Program-made: the position numbers and the translations under genes
NCBI GenBank assembly: GCA_027886175.1
Contig: JAJNNQ010000137.1
Span: 5,832,001-5,896,000, forward strand
DNA from: Phylloscopus collybita
Lineage: Eukaryota; Chordata; Aves; Passeriformes; Phylloscopidae
Length of the DNA stretch: 64,000 nucleotides
Direction of reading: 5' to 3'
The notes under the pieces: generated by a model
What the model was told of the DNA's origin: nothing
The model's input: the letters and a program-made list of their open reading frames with translations, nothing else
Database searches by the model: none
Shown: positions 1 through 13,100 of the stretch, piece after piece
How the letters are laid out: each line of letters begins with the position of its first letter
Position numbering within the stretch: position 1 is the first letter of the stretch

Positions 1-1469
1 ATTATCTGCGGCCTTATGGTGGTGATTTAAACCTACTGATTTATTGATTCCATCTTAATTGGGTCCTGAACTGGGTCATTGCATCATTCCATCGTTAATT
101 GTTTTAATGAAAGTCTAGCAAATTAGGCTGGTAATACAATTGCTTGGAGGAATTCTTGCCTGTTCATGCTTCTTAATGAAATCCATAAAAGTGAAAAAAG
201 GAATGAGCTTATCCTACTAAATTGCCACTTATATTATGGAGTCTGAGCAAAACTCAGAAAATCAATTTGCGGTGTCCTTGGCTCTTCCTCCAAATATATG
301 TTTTCAGAAAGAGAAAACTTAGCACCTCAGCAAACACCTCAGCAAAAGAAGAAGAATGAGAGGAAGAAAATAGTAAAATGCGAAGCTAAAACCCGGTTCC
401 AGTTTCCACTTCTCAGATTTCCTTTAATTTTGCGAGCAAGTCATTTAGAAGAAGACCTAAAAACCTATTTATATCCCAAAACTGAACTTCATCCCAGTGG
501 CTAGACTACATGCTGGGATCCATCCTGCTCTGAGAGCCCAAATATCTGTGGATTTTGAGGTCTTTCATCGTGTCCCCAAAGGCTTGACTCATGCCCTGTT
601 CTCCTTGCTGTGGGTTTGGTGCCCAGATGAACATTTTAGGCAGAGGACTCAGCACTACCCGTGAGAAGGACAATTTTGTCCCTATTTTGTGTTGTGACAT
701 TGATGAGAAGCACGGGTGTGGCTGCCCTCCATCACCACTGGCAGCTGCCTGTTGCCTGCACCGTTCCTTTCCACCTCTTCCCCCTGGATTTCCAGCAAGG
801 CTGCTGCATCTGCAATGCATTTTCTACCCACTGGGCTAATGAGCTCTGTGTTGCCAAAGCTGCCTGTAACTTCTTAGTGTCCCCCTGTTTTATGGCTGGA
901 AATATGCTGCTTCCTCCCACTCCTTGCTCATCAGTGAACACTGTACTTGGCATCCCACTTGACCCTGGCTCCTGCTGCAGAGGAAATATCATTACATTAA
1001 AATATCATTGCAAAGCCCCCCACCAGCCCTGCTCATATACCCTGAAGCCTGTTCCATAAAGAATGCATAGAATCTGCTTCGAAACTGAATTTGCAAAATC
1101 AAAGAAAATCTGCAGTCAATTAAAAGCCATGGGAATTAAGAAGACAGCAGATGAGGAATATGAAGTTCAGATCAGCTTGATCCCCAGCATGACAATGCAT
1201 TTTATTTTATCCCTCTAGGAGAACAGGGATTTTTGTCTCTGCATGGGCTGTAACAATGTGACTGGAGAGCTTCCATTATCTTTTAATTAAACAGTGTGAT
1301 TACATTTTGTTTTCTCCAGCCTGTTTAGCCCCTGAGTCAGTGCACAGAACAAAGTGTGTGTCACATGTGCTCTGAGTGCAGCACTAACCAGTCTCCATTG
1401 ATCAGGGCTGGGTCTGGAACCCCAATACCTGTCCCCAGGCTGCCCACAGCTCTGACTGCACTTCCAGTT

Positions 1470-1620
1470 CCCCTGCTCTCAGCAGGAACACCTTCCACTA
1501 AACCAGGTTTCTTAGAGTTCCATCCAACCTGGCCTCTAACACTTCCAGAGATGGGGCAGCCACAGCTTCTCTGGGCAACCTGTACCTAACCTCAAGAAAG
1601 ATCTTCCTTTTTGACCATGC
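1470..1620 (-). mobile_element. CR1 LINE fragment, antisense to the plus strand
   Basis: The plus strand reads like the reverse complement of the CR1 3' region. It has the order 'aacaccttccactaaaccag', 'ccatccaacctggcc', 'cacttccagagatggggcag', then 'cttctctgggcaacctgt'. This block order is typical of avian CR1 copies. The fragment lacks the terminal 3' octamer repeat and is diverged, so it is old and dead. Boundaries are approximate. Confidence 0.85.
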
Positions 1621-4600
1621 AGTCTGTCTTGTAGCAATTTCAGATTGATGGTGGTTTTTGTCTCCATAGGGTGTGGTATCAAATATGTGGCTACAGAATG
1701 GACTTCCCAGGTGACACCAGGATGTAACTACAGATGGTGATTTCTGGCAGAGGCTGTTAGCAAGTGGCAGCACTGGGACCATCACATTGCACTGTACTAC
1801 CCAGCCATGGTACAAAGCTGGGGATCCAGTGACCGGTGGTTAAAAGGAGATTAAAAAGAATTTTCAGCCATTCATTGTAACCTGCCTGAATTGCTGGGGA
1901 TTTTCCACAGAAGTAGTAGACTAGATATCAGCAAAGATATTTAGAGAAAAAGAAAATGTTTTTCAGTTGCAAATAGTTGACAGTTTGGAAAGTACTTTTT
2001 CCATGCAGTGAGGCAGAGACCAGCATCAGCACAGAAACTTTCAACAGGAATAGTGTCAATACAGCTACTGAAAATGTAAAGTCACAATTGCCTTGCTCTC
2101 CTGCAGAGCAGTGCTGCTTCCAGACACAATTAAAAGATAGATTTCCTAAGGCAGAAGTTAGCTCTTCATCTTGTGTTCATGGGGAACAAAATGTTTTGTA
2201 TGTGTAAAAAAGAATAGATTGTAATCCTGAAATGAGCCTGAAACATCTATGTATGGACAAGAAAAGACATATGAGGTTATCTCAGGTTATGAGATATTTT
2301 CTTTTTACTAAAGAAATAGTTTTCATGGCTGCCAGCTTCCAACTAGCACACTGTACTTATAGGTGCATATTGCAATTTCTAACATCTCTGAAACAAATAA
2401 TTTGAAGACAGCATAACCCATGATCTGCTTTCCTACAGCAAGAACTGCTTTTCCTGGCATCAAGAAATGGGAAAAATAATTCATTGACAACAGTCTGTGA
2501 CATTTTCTCTTCCTTATCTCTTTAGGCCAAGTCTCCAGCAAGCAGAGTATTTCAGAAATAATCATAAGAGAAATATTAAAGAGAGGAAAACAAAACAGTT
2601 GCCCTGTTCCCATGGAAATGCATGGGAAGAGTTCAAGTGAGCACCCCCTCTGATGTGGCCATGTGTTTGTCCTTGGATGGTGAGCAGAGATCAGGCATCT
2701 CATCCCCTCTGTGCTCTGCCTGGGGTTTACTGGCATGGCAGATAAATAAATGCCTTTGACCTTGGAGGCTCTCTGCTTTTCTCTGGGCAGGGCAAGTGAA
2801 ACAGAAGTGTCATCTGGGACAACCTGCTGGTCTGCACTTTTCTCCTCCATTCTTAGTTGGTCCAGCCCTTCCCTCATGGATCCTGGCACAGCTCAACACA
2901 AGGATCCCTCTGACCTCTTCCCAAGCCACCAGGGGAGCATCTGCCCACCAGTCTCACTCTTACCTCCTGGGTGAGAAAAGGATGAAAAAATTGGGCAATG
3001 GAGGTCAAAAGAAGTGGTTTTGCCCCTCTGGACAGCTGTCCTGAGACTCCACCTGGAGTGCTGGTTTACCTGCCCAAGCGCTCCTCATCCTCCGTGCACA
3101 GCCATGCACAGCCACATGGTTCCTGTCAGGAAGGGTTTCCCAGTTTGCCTCCTTCCAGGCAGTCTGGGTGTATAAGGAGTGCCAGATCATGGCAGTCCTG
3201 GGGAAGGGCTCACATTCTGTATAGGGACTGTGTAAAAACTTTCAATAGTCAAAGGCTGTCAAAAGAGCTCTTGACAGTGGAAAACAGAAGAGACCTCTCT
3301 GGGCTTTGCTCCAGCCAGGAGGACATTTGTCCCCTCCCTTTTGTTGAGATAGCTGCTTTCCTGTCTAAATCAGCAATCCAAGTTCTGGCACCTATTGCAG
3401 ATTGCTCTGATTCACATTCTGCAAGGCTCTACATCTCTGATGTGCTGGCACCTCCCCTCCCTGTCCCACTCAAGAAGGTGACAGTTCCAGAAACTGGAGC
3501 AGGTGCCAAAAGTCAAGGGCCCCTGAACTCTCTCATGCAGGCCTGCCACTGAACTGTTGTATGGTTTGAGTGATTTACATGCATCTTGCTGCCTTTGCTT
3601 GACTTTGAGTGGAGAGGGATCATGCAAAGCCTTGCTTAGAGCATTTTAAAGACCCAGTGTACTCAGTGGAAGGATGAAGTATTTTGTTGCATTTGTTCCC
3701 AGACTGTAATATGTAGGCTGCACGTTGGCAGCTGGTGACCCTCCAAAACCATGTGGTTTTTGGTTTCCTTTTGACTGCCTTTCTTGCAGAAAAAATCTCA
3801 AGAGCCTGTAAGAGCAAGAGGAAATGAAGAAAAGGAGCCAGGCCACATTGTGTGCTCTGGATGTTGACAGCAATGGCTTGAGCTCACCTCTGCTCTTCAC
3901 CATGCTGCCAGGTTGCCACCCAAAAGCAATGTCTCTAGGTCAGCAGCTTTCCTGGGCCACTCCCACCACAGAAGGAATCACTTATCCATTGCTCTCCAGC
4001 CTGGTCCTTTACCTGGAAGTTAAAGCTGGAGCTGTGCAGCTGCTGGCCATCTGCTGATACAAAACACGAGTGACAGAGTCACACTGTCTCTCTCCAGTGG
4101 GGATCCTTGGGCTCCCTTACACAGACTCTTGATGGACAGTGTATAGCAAATGGCTGTGCCTTTTCCAGGACCTTTTCCATGTCTCCAATCCAGGTACTGT
4201 TGTTGGTCACTTCTGTAAGAGCAGTTCTGCCCGTGTGAGTGTTCCCAGCTCCAGTGTTTCTCCTGTAACTACTCCTCATGTCCTTTCTGAGCTTATTGGA
4301 GCATCCTGATCCTTAAGGCACCACCTCCAGCACACACACAAACCCCTGGGCACTGCAGAGGCATCCAGGATGTTAAAATGCAATAAAAATCTGCTTCTAT
4401 CTGTCCTGGCAAGGCTGTCTGTGCTGCCACCTATGGCAGCTGGACTGTCCAGGGAAGGACAGGCTCAGGAAGGTTCATTTAGTGCATTTGCTGTGGTTTT
4501 AGCTGTGCAGCACTGCTAAACTAAGTCTTTGCTGAGCATGTGTGCATTGCAAACCCCAAACATTTTAAAGGCTTCCTGCTGATTTTTCTTGGGGCAAGGG

Positions 4601-4933
4601 GCACATAGAAGGGACTTCTGTCAAATTTTGTCATGGCTCTAAAGTGGGAGTTTGCCAAAGAAAATGCCACTTCACTGATTATATAACACTGCAAAACAAT
4701 TATTTACCACCTAAAACTTGTTCTGAGAAATAACTCTGTGTTTGTGGAAAATTCCAGTAAAAAGAAAAATTACTGTCCATAGGCAGATAACCAGAGGGGG
4801 AGATGCCATTGCATGCAATTAGCATTAAGCAAAGCAGCCAGCAATTGCTGGGACACTCTCACCAGGAGAAACCATCAAGCACCTCAGGAGTGGTGAGATG
4901 CCACCAAACCCAACTAATGGAAAACCAACCAAG

Positions 4934-5813
4934 TCATAGAATCATTGAATCATTTAGGTTGGAAAAGACCCTTAAGAATATTTAGTTCAATAGTTAAACC
5001 AGCACTACCTTGTTCACCACTAAACCATGTCCCCAGGTACCACATCTACACATCTCATAAATAACCCTCAGTGACAGTGACTACCACTTCCCTGGGCAGC
5101 CTTTTCCAGGGCATGACAATCATCGTGGTGAAGAGCTTTTTCCTTATATCCAAGCCAAACCTCCCCTTGCACAGCTTGAGGCTGTTTCCTCTTGTAGTCT
5201 CATTTGTTACCTGCAGGAAGAGCCTTGTACAGCCTCCTTTCTGGATATTTTTCTTGAGCATATTGTAAAGAACCATAAGTTGTCCTCTAAACCACCTCAT
5301 CTCCAGGCTGAGCCCCCCAGCTCCCTCAGCTACTCCTCATTAAACTGGTGCTCCAGACCCTTTCCCAGCTCCATTCCTTTCTCTGGACACACCCCAGCAC
5401 CTCAAGGTCTTTCTGGGATTGAGAGGCCCAAAACTGAACCCAGGGTTCAAGGTGTGGCCTCACCAGTGGCCAGTACAGGGGCAAAATCACTGCCCTGATC
5501 CTGCTGGCCGCACTCTTGCTGGTGCAAGTCAGGTGCCATTGGCCTTTTTGCCTCCCTGGACTCTCTCTGGCTCATGTTCAGTCACTGTTGACCAGCACCC
5601 TCAGGTCCTTTTCCACTGGAAATCTTTCCAGCTGCTCTTCCCCCAGCCTGTGGTGCTGCATGGGGTTGCTGGGATAGAAGTGCAGGGTTTCACCTTATTT
5701 AATCTCGTGCCATTGGCCTCATCAAACCAGCCTGTCCAGCTCCCAGTGTAGGGATACCCTCCAGCAAATCAACACTCCCAACTCTCACCCAGCTTGGTGT
5801 GATCTGTGCCAAA
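4934..5813 (-). mobile_element. CR1 LINE 3' fragment, about 880 bp
   Basis: This is the longest CR1 copy in the window. At its low-coordinate end it carries the complement of the CR1 3' terminus ('tcatagaatcattgaatca'). It continues with diagnostic blocks such as 'ctgggcagccttttccag', 'cacaccccagcacctcaa', 'aaaactgaacccagggttca' and 'ctggctcatgttcagtcac', ending near 'cagcttggtgtgatctgt'. In the minus orientation this is the end of ORF2 plus the 3' UTR. It is 5'-truncated, as most CR1 copies are, and encodes no intact reverse transcriptase. Confidence 0.93.
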
Positions 5814-6622
5814 TCCTGATCCCCCAGAGGATGACTCCTCACAAAGACAGTGTTGCTCCTGCCCCACTAAATCCCTGTTGTGCCTGCCTTCCCAGACATC
5901 CCTGTTGGGATGGCTTGGCCTGGCTTCCTGCACAGCCAGGGAGCCCTCCCAGCAGTGCCACATGTGCTGGGACGTGCTGTCCTGCTTGCTGTGTTTGTTT
6001 TAGGGGATTAGGAGCATGCCTGAACCCAAGCACATGCTGGAAATGACACACACAAAGCAGGCTGGTTTGGAGGGAAATAGGTGCATTTCTGTGATTAAAT
6101 GAAAATAATTGGGGTTAAATAGGGAGGAAAATGAAATTTCCTTGCAATTACTTGGATTTGTTATAAGAATGACATATGTTTTCAGTTTTATCTGCTTTCT
6201 ACAGTTTTGCCTCTGTGTTTTTTCTCTTACTTTCAGAAATTAATTTGGGCTCCTTTGCCTCATTAATGTGAGATTACCTAGCTTAGGGAGAGGTTTTGTG
6301 TACTAGAAATGGACTTTACTGATACAACTCTGAAACACTGATGTGCTCTTTGGTTACAAAACCCTCTTCTGCCAAAACCCAAACAGAATAACATGGCTAT
6401 TTCTCTAAATTGTTATTCAAACATAAGGAAGTAATTTTTTTTTTCTCAATGGCTTTGGTGTTAAGGAGCAAAGAAAGCTGCTAACAGTGTCTGCTCCCCA
6501 TAAATCCTCCCTCACTTTGTGGTTCTTCCCCAGTTATTCATGTAGGGTTTTTAAATCAGGATGATGCTGGGATTTATGAGAATAGTTTATTTGGTGCACT
6601 TTGTTCTATAAACATCCACCTT

Positions 6623-6664
6623 AAAAAAAAAAAAAAAAAAAAAAACAAAAACAAAAACAAAAAA
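6623..6664. repeat. A-rich simple repeat
   Basis: About 23 consecutive A residues are followed by several CAAAAA units. No retrocopy body is obvious immediately upstream, so I call it a simple A-rich tract, not the tail of a processed gene. Confidence 0.9.
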
Positions 6665-6870
6665 CCAGAAAATTCAGTTGTAAAGTCTAAAAACTCGAGG
6701 TGTTTTTGGATGCAGATCACCATCTGAATTATCCACTTACACTCTGGTGAGACACACAAGTCCTGCAAAAGTTGTGACAGAAATAGTACAGCTATGGGAT
6801 GTGTTAATGGTTAAAAGAGGACAATCCCTAAGAGAGAAATTTCCCCTCTCCTGTTCGTTTCTGTCATTTT

Positions 6871-7010
6871 CCTCTCCTCTCCTCTCCTCTCCTCTCCTCT
6901 CCTCTCCTCTCCTCTCCTCTCCTCTCCTCTCCTCTCCTCTCCTCTCCTCTCCTCTCCTCTCCTCTCCTCTCCTCTCCTCTCCTCTCCTCTCCTCTCCTCT
7001 CCTCTCCTCT
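6871..7010. repeat. Perfect (CCTCT)28 pentanucleotide array
   Basis: There are 28 uninterrupted copies of CCTCT (140 bp), preceded by TTTT and followed by TTCTTAC. The minus strand is therefore pure purine (AGAGG repeats), which favours slippage and triplex formation. Absence of any interruption suggests recent expansion or ongoing turnover, and the true allele length may vary or be mis-assembled. Confidence 0.97.
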
Positions 7011-8012
7011 TTCTTACAATTACTCTGTCCTGTTACTATTAATTTTGCTCTTTCACTTCTTCTTGTCATCCTCTGTATCCATCAGGAAAATTTATTTGTC
7101 CACAAAATCATCCCCACAGTGAACAAAGATGCCAAAAATCCCATCCTTGTCTCCAGTTGTGTCCAGCTGTTCTGGAAACTCCTAGCATTGGTCCTGCAGA
7201 TGTTCTGGCAGCCTTCAAGCTCCTGATATGTTTTGCAAAAGCAGATGTTACTAATTTGTAAAGCATCTTTGAAATTCTCAAGGGGGGCTGACACATTTGG
7301 TGTAGTTTCTAACCAAATGGGCTTTTTTTTTTTTGTCTTTCTGGTTTTTTACCAGGATGTTTTTGTGGTTTCTACACCATCTCTTGCCAACCCATCCAGC
7401 TATGCCAACCTCCTCTTCATTTCTGCATCTCAGTCCCTCCCTCACAGCTTTTCAGGAGGAACATACTCAGTCATGCCTTTCCCATTACTCTTGGAAATGG
7501 CACATGAAGTTTTGCCCTTTTTGCAGGTCTCCAGATGAGCTGATCCCTGAAATTGCTACAGACTGGGTCTAAAAATTATAGCATGTGTCAGGCAGGCCCT
7601 GTGTGACATGTACCAGCCTGGGTAGACATAACCCAAACTCCTCCTTCCACTTGTGTTTCCTGCATGTGCAGCCTTCCTGGTCACTCTCTGGACACTCTCA
7701 GCAGCAGGGACAGGCAATCAGTGCTGACACTTTAATGGCATTTTTATTTAGGTCTGACATCCCCTGTTACTTGTTGAGAGGGTTAACTTGTGACCTGATC
7801 TGACTGCTAGTCCTTGTCTCTGGAAATGATCCAAACCCAAGCAGGAATGAAAGGGGGGAAAACTCACAAGGAAACAACCTTTTTGGGTTTTGTACCCAGT
7901 AAGAGCATTTTGGATTGCATTTGGATTTTTCATTTGGGGAGGGGTTTTTTGTTTTATTTGCAGGATAAACAAAATTCTCACAAAACTTACAAGGAGAACA
8001 AAATATTTTACC

Positions 8013-8031
8013 TTTTTTTTTTTTTTTTTTT
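8013..8031. repeat. Poly-T run (19 bp)
   Basis: A T homopolymer (A on the minus strand) about 250 bp beyond the proposed CCDC3 polyadenylation signal. It could be a priming site for oligo-dT artefacts in transcript data on the minus strand. Confidence 0.85.
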
Positions 8032-8264
8032 GAGGAAGACAAAGGGGGAAACAGGAAGAAAATTCCACTTTTTTTCATCAAACAACAAAAATACCAACCA
8101 AAAGAAAAAGATATTCAACACTGTGTTTGGAAAATCTGTAAGAATAGCAAAGGTGTAACTATATTAGTTATACTTTGTCAGCTTTATACAAACACTTATT
8201 AAACATGAATGAATACCAGAGGCGATATTTTTCTTAACAAAAAATTAAAACACAAGCTTTTAAT

Positions 8265-9872
8265 ACCTATCCCAGGAAAACCAGTTCATTTATTTAAGCA
8301 GTAGTTTAGAAACCAGAAAATAAACCAATAAAAAGTAGTTACTTTTCTATGGATTTAAATTTTGCAGCTAAAATCTCTTGATGGCTTCTAGGGAAGCCCA
8401 AGTTCCGTAGCAATTCTCAGGAAACAGCATTGCTGACTCCAGCAGAAAACAATTCAAATTGTGGTGATGTGGAAGGCAGAGCCTTTGAAACCAGTGGAGC
8501 TTGTGGAGGAGTCAGAATCTTTAGAAATGCCAATATTATTTCAAAAGGGGGAAAAAAAGTATTTCCAAAAGGAGCAAAACTGGAAGGTAATGAGAGTCAG
8601 TTTCTATGTTCTGCTTGGACTGAAGCTCATATCTGAAATCTGATATGGGCTTTTCCAAGTGCAGGGATAGTTTCAAGCATTAACATTATCAGCCATGGAT
8701 ACTGATGCCCAAACCCACACTGCTTGAGCAGAAGTCAGTTTGTAAATGCCTAATAAAGGATATGATGGACTTCTCTGTTTTGCGAGATAACAATGAAACA
8801 GGATTTACTTCATATTTTAAGAAATTAGATTATATCAAATGTGTAATAAAAATATTTTCTATAGGATTTTAAAATATATACATATATAAACTACCTAAAT
8901 TTTTAATGCCCTGTTGATATTGATGTGGTCTCTACAGGTTTTAAGTGTAACTAAGTGAGGCTGCCCAGCAACCTCCATTATACCTCAAACAGTGACTACA
9001 AAACTTGAAGTTTTGTCCACACTGTAACATAAACCTGCTTGAGAACAGGATCTGAAATTGCCTGCTGGGACTGATCCAACACCCACTCATAGGCTAAGTC
9101 CACTCCTGACTGCAGGATTAGGTCTTAGACACAGTCCCAAAATGATGTGGTTTCCAACCCAGTTGGCTGACCAATGATAAAGGCATCTAAGGGAGTTACT
9201 GAGAGCCTTGAGGCACTTTCTTGGAAACATAAAAGTTGTTATATATCTGATTTAGAATATTTAAGGATATATAGGAACAGTCTTAAGACAATTTGGGCAC
9301 ATCTATATTTTGTGCTGAAGAGAGGCACAAACTGCCTGAGTCTCGGACACAGCCACAGGCACAGGCACTGGATGTAGACTTCAGTCAAACTCCAGCAAGG
9401 TTGAGAGCCTGGGGGAGATAAAGGAGCTAAGAGCATTCATGCCTTCATCCTTCCCACCACATCCATCTCTAGATCCCAAGCTGTGCTTCCCCAGCCCATG
9501 AGGAGGAGGTAAACTGGCAGGAAAAGCTCCTGTGTCAAGTGCCTGCAATGGCCCAGAGGGTCATTCCATCTGCCATGGGCTGGCACTTCCATCAAAGACA
9601 GCCTGGAGGTGATGGAGGTGGAGGTGGGTGAGGGAGGAGAAGCACAGATGACTGTCTGGCCCTGTGTCCACTGAGAAGAGCGAGGACATGGCTTTGGGCT
9701 GTGCCAAATCCAGCTGGCATTCCTGTTTAAACTGGCACTGTGTCTAAAGCAAGTTCAGATTCATTTTCCATGCAAGGTTTGAAGCACAGCGTAGACAAGG
9801 TGTGAGGGCCAGACCCTGATCTCATGCAGACAAAACTCACCACTCCCACTGGCCTGGGCACTTACCCTTGCA
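8265..9872 (-). other. CCDC3: Probable CCDC3 3' UTR
   Basis: This is the stretch between the CCDC3 stop codon and the candidate poly(A) signal at 8289-8294. Its length of about 1.6 kb is what I would expect for this gene, whose mammalian transcript also has a long 3' UTR (from general knowledge). It is AT-rich toward the distal end, with an ATATATA/TATATA stretch near 8875-8888. A weaker ATTAAA on the minus strand at 8902-8907 could give a shorter isoform. The extent is inferred, not demonstrated by transcript evidence. Confidence 0.5.
8289..8294 (-). terminator. CCDC3: Candidate polyadenylation signal AATAAA for CCDC3
   Basis: On the minus strand this reads AATAAA. About 35-55 bp further downstream on that strand lies a U/GU-rich stretch (near 8256-8233, including TTGTGTTTTAA), which fits a downstream element, with cleavage predicted around 8265-8275. 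It is the first canonical hexamer I found on the minus strand after the stop codon; ATTAAA at 8902-8907 is an alternative. Confidence 0.45.
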
Positions 9873-10148
9873 TTATACTTTAAGGTAGGTACCGTGGGAG
9901 TTCTCCTGCTTCAAAGAGTTAATGTAGGGGATTTGACCACCTGCAGAGGAAAGTTTCTCGCTGAGCTTTCGGTTCACCAGCTCCATGTGCCTGGAGTTTT
10001 TCCTGGCTTGCCGGAGGGACCTCTTGACTTTCTTCACTCGATCTCGCAGCTGCTTGTTGCGCTTCTCCAGCGTGGCCACCTTCTGCTGCAGCTTCTTGAC
10101 TCTGTCCTCCTCCTCAAACAGGGCCTTCTGCACCGAGGAGCACATCAG
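9873..10148 (-). CDS. CCDC3: CCDC3 coding exon 3 (residues 203-293 and stop)
   Basis: The exon begins after a consensus acceptor (minus strand tgctgtccccacag) with CTG-ATG-TGC, encoding Leu-Met-Cys-Ser-Ser, and ends at TAA (9873-9875). It encodes the defining coiled coil, with heptad-like leucine and valine spacing in VKKLQQKVATLEKRNKQL and a strongly basic run RVKKVKRSLRQARK. The final 25 residues (about 269-293) are Ser/Gly/Asn-rich, end in TYLKV, and seem less conserved than the coiled coil. The phase is 0, matching the end of exon 2. An open frame continues upstream of 10148, but that part is intron. Confidence 0.96.
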   Translation of the reverse strand: MMCSSVQKALFEEEDRVKKLQQKVATLEKRNKQLRDRVKKVKRSLRQARKNSRHMELVNRKLSEKLSSAGGQIPYINSLKQENSHGTYLKV

Positions 10149-13100
10149 CTGTGGGGACAGCAGCAGGTGAGCTTCACACAAAATATTATCATGGCAAGGG
10201 TTAATTCAGGCATTGCAGGAAACACCTCGAAACTTTTCCAAAAGCAGAATGCTTTCTGGGGGGAACTTGTAGTCTGGTTTTATATCTTTTTAAGTGAAAT
10301 CCTGTCTTTCACTTATGGATTTAGTTAGGACCCAAAATTGTAGATCTTAATGATACCAGTGATTCAAAATTACTTCTATGAACTGTTTTGTCAGACCTGT
10401 CCAATGCACTGAGGTTACATTGAGTTTCTGGAGAAAGGCTGCCCTAATTCTGATATTAAACTGGAGTTTGGGTCAAGGAGTGACACTTTTGGGAAACTCT
10501 AGTTTTGATTCAGCTTAGCAGCCCATTCAGAAACCCCAGAGTCTGATGAGAGCTTGCCCTTTGCTCTTTAAGTCAACATGTGAAATAAGGACAGCACCTG
10601 TCAAACACAGAACTGGTTATTTTGCCTTTCCAAGAACAGAGATGTCTTAAACATCTCATATTGGCTTATGACAAAACCCTAGAGGATGAGATCTCAGCAG
10701 TCTCTAGGGGCATCCACAATCCCATAACTTTAACAGAAGTTATTTAGGGGGTCATTGCCTCCTATTCTACCCTACACAACTTACTGCAATATTGCCCCCA
10801 GAAGGGACATCGAGTTCTTGACATTCACTCATGCCAATGGCTCTTAGATAGGAAATAAACCAGAGAGGCAGTTTCCAAGGTGCTGTCCCCAAGGCATCAC
10901 TAGAAGAGCAGCTCACAGGTCATTTTCAAATCCACTGGATTGGATGGTGGTACAATTGCAAAACGTTTGTTGGGCAAGTGTTCATCTTCTACTATCTCAT
11001 CCTAGGATGACCAAAAGATCTCTCTTATCTCATGGGTATGTTTGTGGTTTCAGTTGTTTCCTGTTTGTAGGTGCAGCAACAGCAGAAGAATGACAAACAC
11101 CAGCTACAAGGGCTGCTGAGTAGTTTCAATGCAAAGAAGTTCAGTGCCCAACACACAGCCTCACTTGTGATGGGATTCAGCCGCCTTCTCTTAAGCAGAT
11201 AAAAGTGAGACTCAAGTCTGAGCTCCTCTCTTTCCATTTCCCCTGTAATGTCTTCCAGGGGCTGATTGGCACCTCCTAGGGCAGAGGGAGGAATCACCCT
11301 CTGAACACAACCCTCTCCTTTTATTGACCACAAAGACACCAGCTTCCATTTTTTTCTACCTCAAACACATTTTCCTGGCAGAAAAAGAGGAGGTACCTGG
11401 AGCTCAAGGACAGCTCCACCAAAAAGTTTCTGATTTAGAAGATCCACATCAAAATCAATTTCTCCTCAGGTGCCTCCTGCTTTTTTTTTTTTTTTTTTCC
11501 CTTACAAAAAACATCCTGAGATACTTTATTGTGCATGTGGGACTTCCATCTTGCTGCTGCACTGTGAGCTGTGAGGACAGGCAGTGTATTCTGCTGAATT
11601 TATCTACTAAATACATCTAGAAATTTTTCTATGTGTGTCAAGCACTCCTGGAGTCTGGACGGGCTTTCTCTGGCAGAACATTTGAAATGAACAGGGAATC
11701 TAAATAAACAAGTAAATCCTGACTGTGATGATGAAGGATTACATGTTTCTTTCCATCTTACTTTGTAGTATTTTCAACAACTGAAAGTTGGGGAGGGAGC
11801 CTGCCTTGATGAATAACATCTCATTTGCTTTGGAAATCCCCAGCAGTGGGAAACCATGGCCAGTCAACACAAACACAGCAACTGCTTCCACTCCCTTGGA
11901 AGCTCTTGTTCCTTGTGCAAAAGCACTGCAGGGTTTTGCTCTATGGTGAATTCTTGTCCCAACTGTTCTCTCACTAGGACTCTTTTATAAATGCATGCTA
12001 GGGTGATGGGGAGCTTGCAGACAGAGGGCCAGAAATTGTGTTGAAAAGGAGAGAGTTTGGTTTAGATCACAGTTCAGTCCAAGAGCACTTTGAAAACAGC
12101 CAGCACATCTTGGCTTTTGTGTTTGCCAAACCCTTGCAAAAACCTCAAGCAGAACACTTCTTAAAGGAGGACACTGAGTTAGGGAAATATGTTTGTTGGG
12201 AAGACATGAGGTGGAAACTCTGCTTCATGAGGGATTTCCTGCATTTTCCGTGGATGCAGTGATAGGCATGGCCTATGCCAGTGCCCAATGCAGAGGAACA
12301 AACACTTCATGCAGCTGAAGTAGGAGGCTGTGTGAACCCAACTGCATTTTGTCTGTCTGGGCTGGCTGAGGGGGAAGAGCAGACATCAGGAATAGTATTG
12401 TCATCATCCCAAAGATACACCCAAACATTTTGAGGTTGGTCCTTTGTCAGCAGAAGGAGACCTGCTCTATAGAGCCACTCAGAAACTTCTCAAACACCAT
12501 CTAAAAGCTGACCAGCTCAGTTGCTTATACTGTTTTTCTACAGTCCTCACTCCCCAGTCTGAAACACAGAGTTTAGTGCTTAAATTATCTGGAGATATCC
12601 AGAGACATCACGGGAACAGCACAGTTCTAAAAAACTGAGGTACTATCTGACATGCACAGCTTTGTTTGCCAACGGGGTAGGTGATAGGAAGAGCCCAGCT
12701 TGATAACTGGATGCCTGCCTGCAACTGCAAGACTACCAGCTGCAAAATAAACACTTTATTCCTTCTACATGGGGAAAAATAACAAGGTGGAGTCCTCTCG
12801 GTCTCACTGGCTGGTTACAAACAGCATTTTTCACAGGAGTCTGCAGTGGGATGATGGGGATGATGGTGTTTAAGTGTGAGTGCTGTCCTGCCCTTGCTGT
12901 TACTGCTGGGGCTGTGATTTACCTGGCTGCAAGCAAGGTATCCTTTAACTGGTGCTGAGAGCTGTGTAACTGCAATAGCTGTGAGCTCAGCACAGCCTGG
13001 ATAACCAACCCAGCTGCTGAACAAGCTGGTGAGAAGTCAACCAGTCCAAGTTGCTACTTAGATGCTTAGGAAATGAAGAGAAGGATTAGGAAATGGCTCC

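Larger units (their letters stand above)
1..8264. other. Downstream flank of CCDC3, no gene recognised
   Basis: This stretch lies 3' of CCDC3. I found no exon with a recognisable protein product on either strand; the open frames present are short and resemble no family I know. It contains two CR1 fragments (about 1470-1620 and 4934-5813), an A-rich tract at 6623-6664, a perfect CCTCT array at 6871-7010, and T-runs at 7323-7334 and 8013-8031. In other vertebrates the convergent neighbour on this side is CAMK1D, so part of this DNA could be its 3' UTR or intergenic space, but nothing in the sequence shows that directly. Confidence 0.6.

Noticed and set aside
5055..5751. Open frames across the CR1 copy at 4934-5813
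   Set aside because: They lie inside a 5'-truncated, diverged CR1 fragment and do not form an intact reverse transcriptase.
6737..7226. Arg/Glu/Gly-rich and Leu/Ser/Pro-rich repeat proteins
   Set aside because: They are translations of the CCTCT pentanucleotide array and have no independent support.
10149..10181. Upstream extension of the CCDC3 exon 3 frame
   Set aside because: A consensus acceptor (cccacag) ends at 10149 and the frame joins exon 2 exactly there. The extension is intron sequence.
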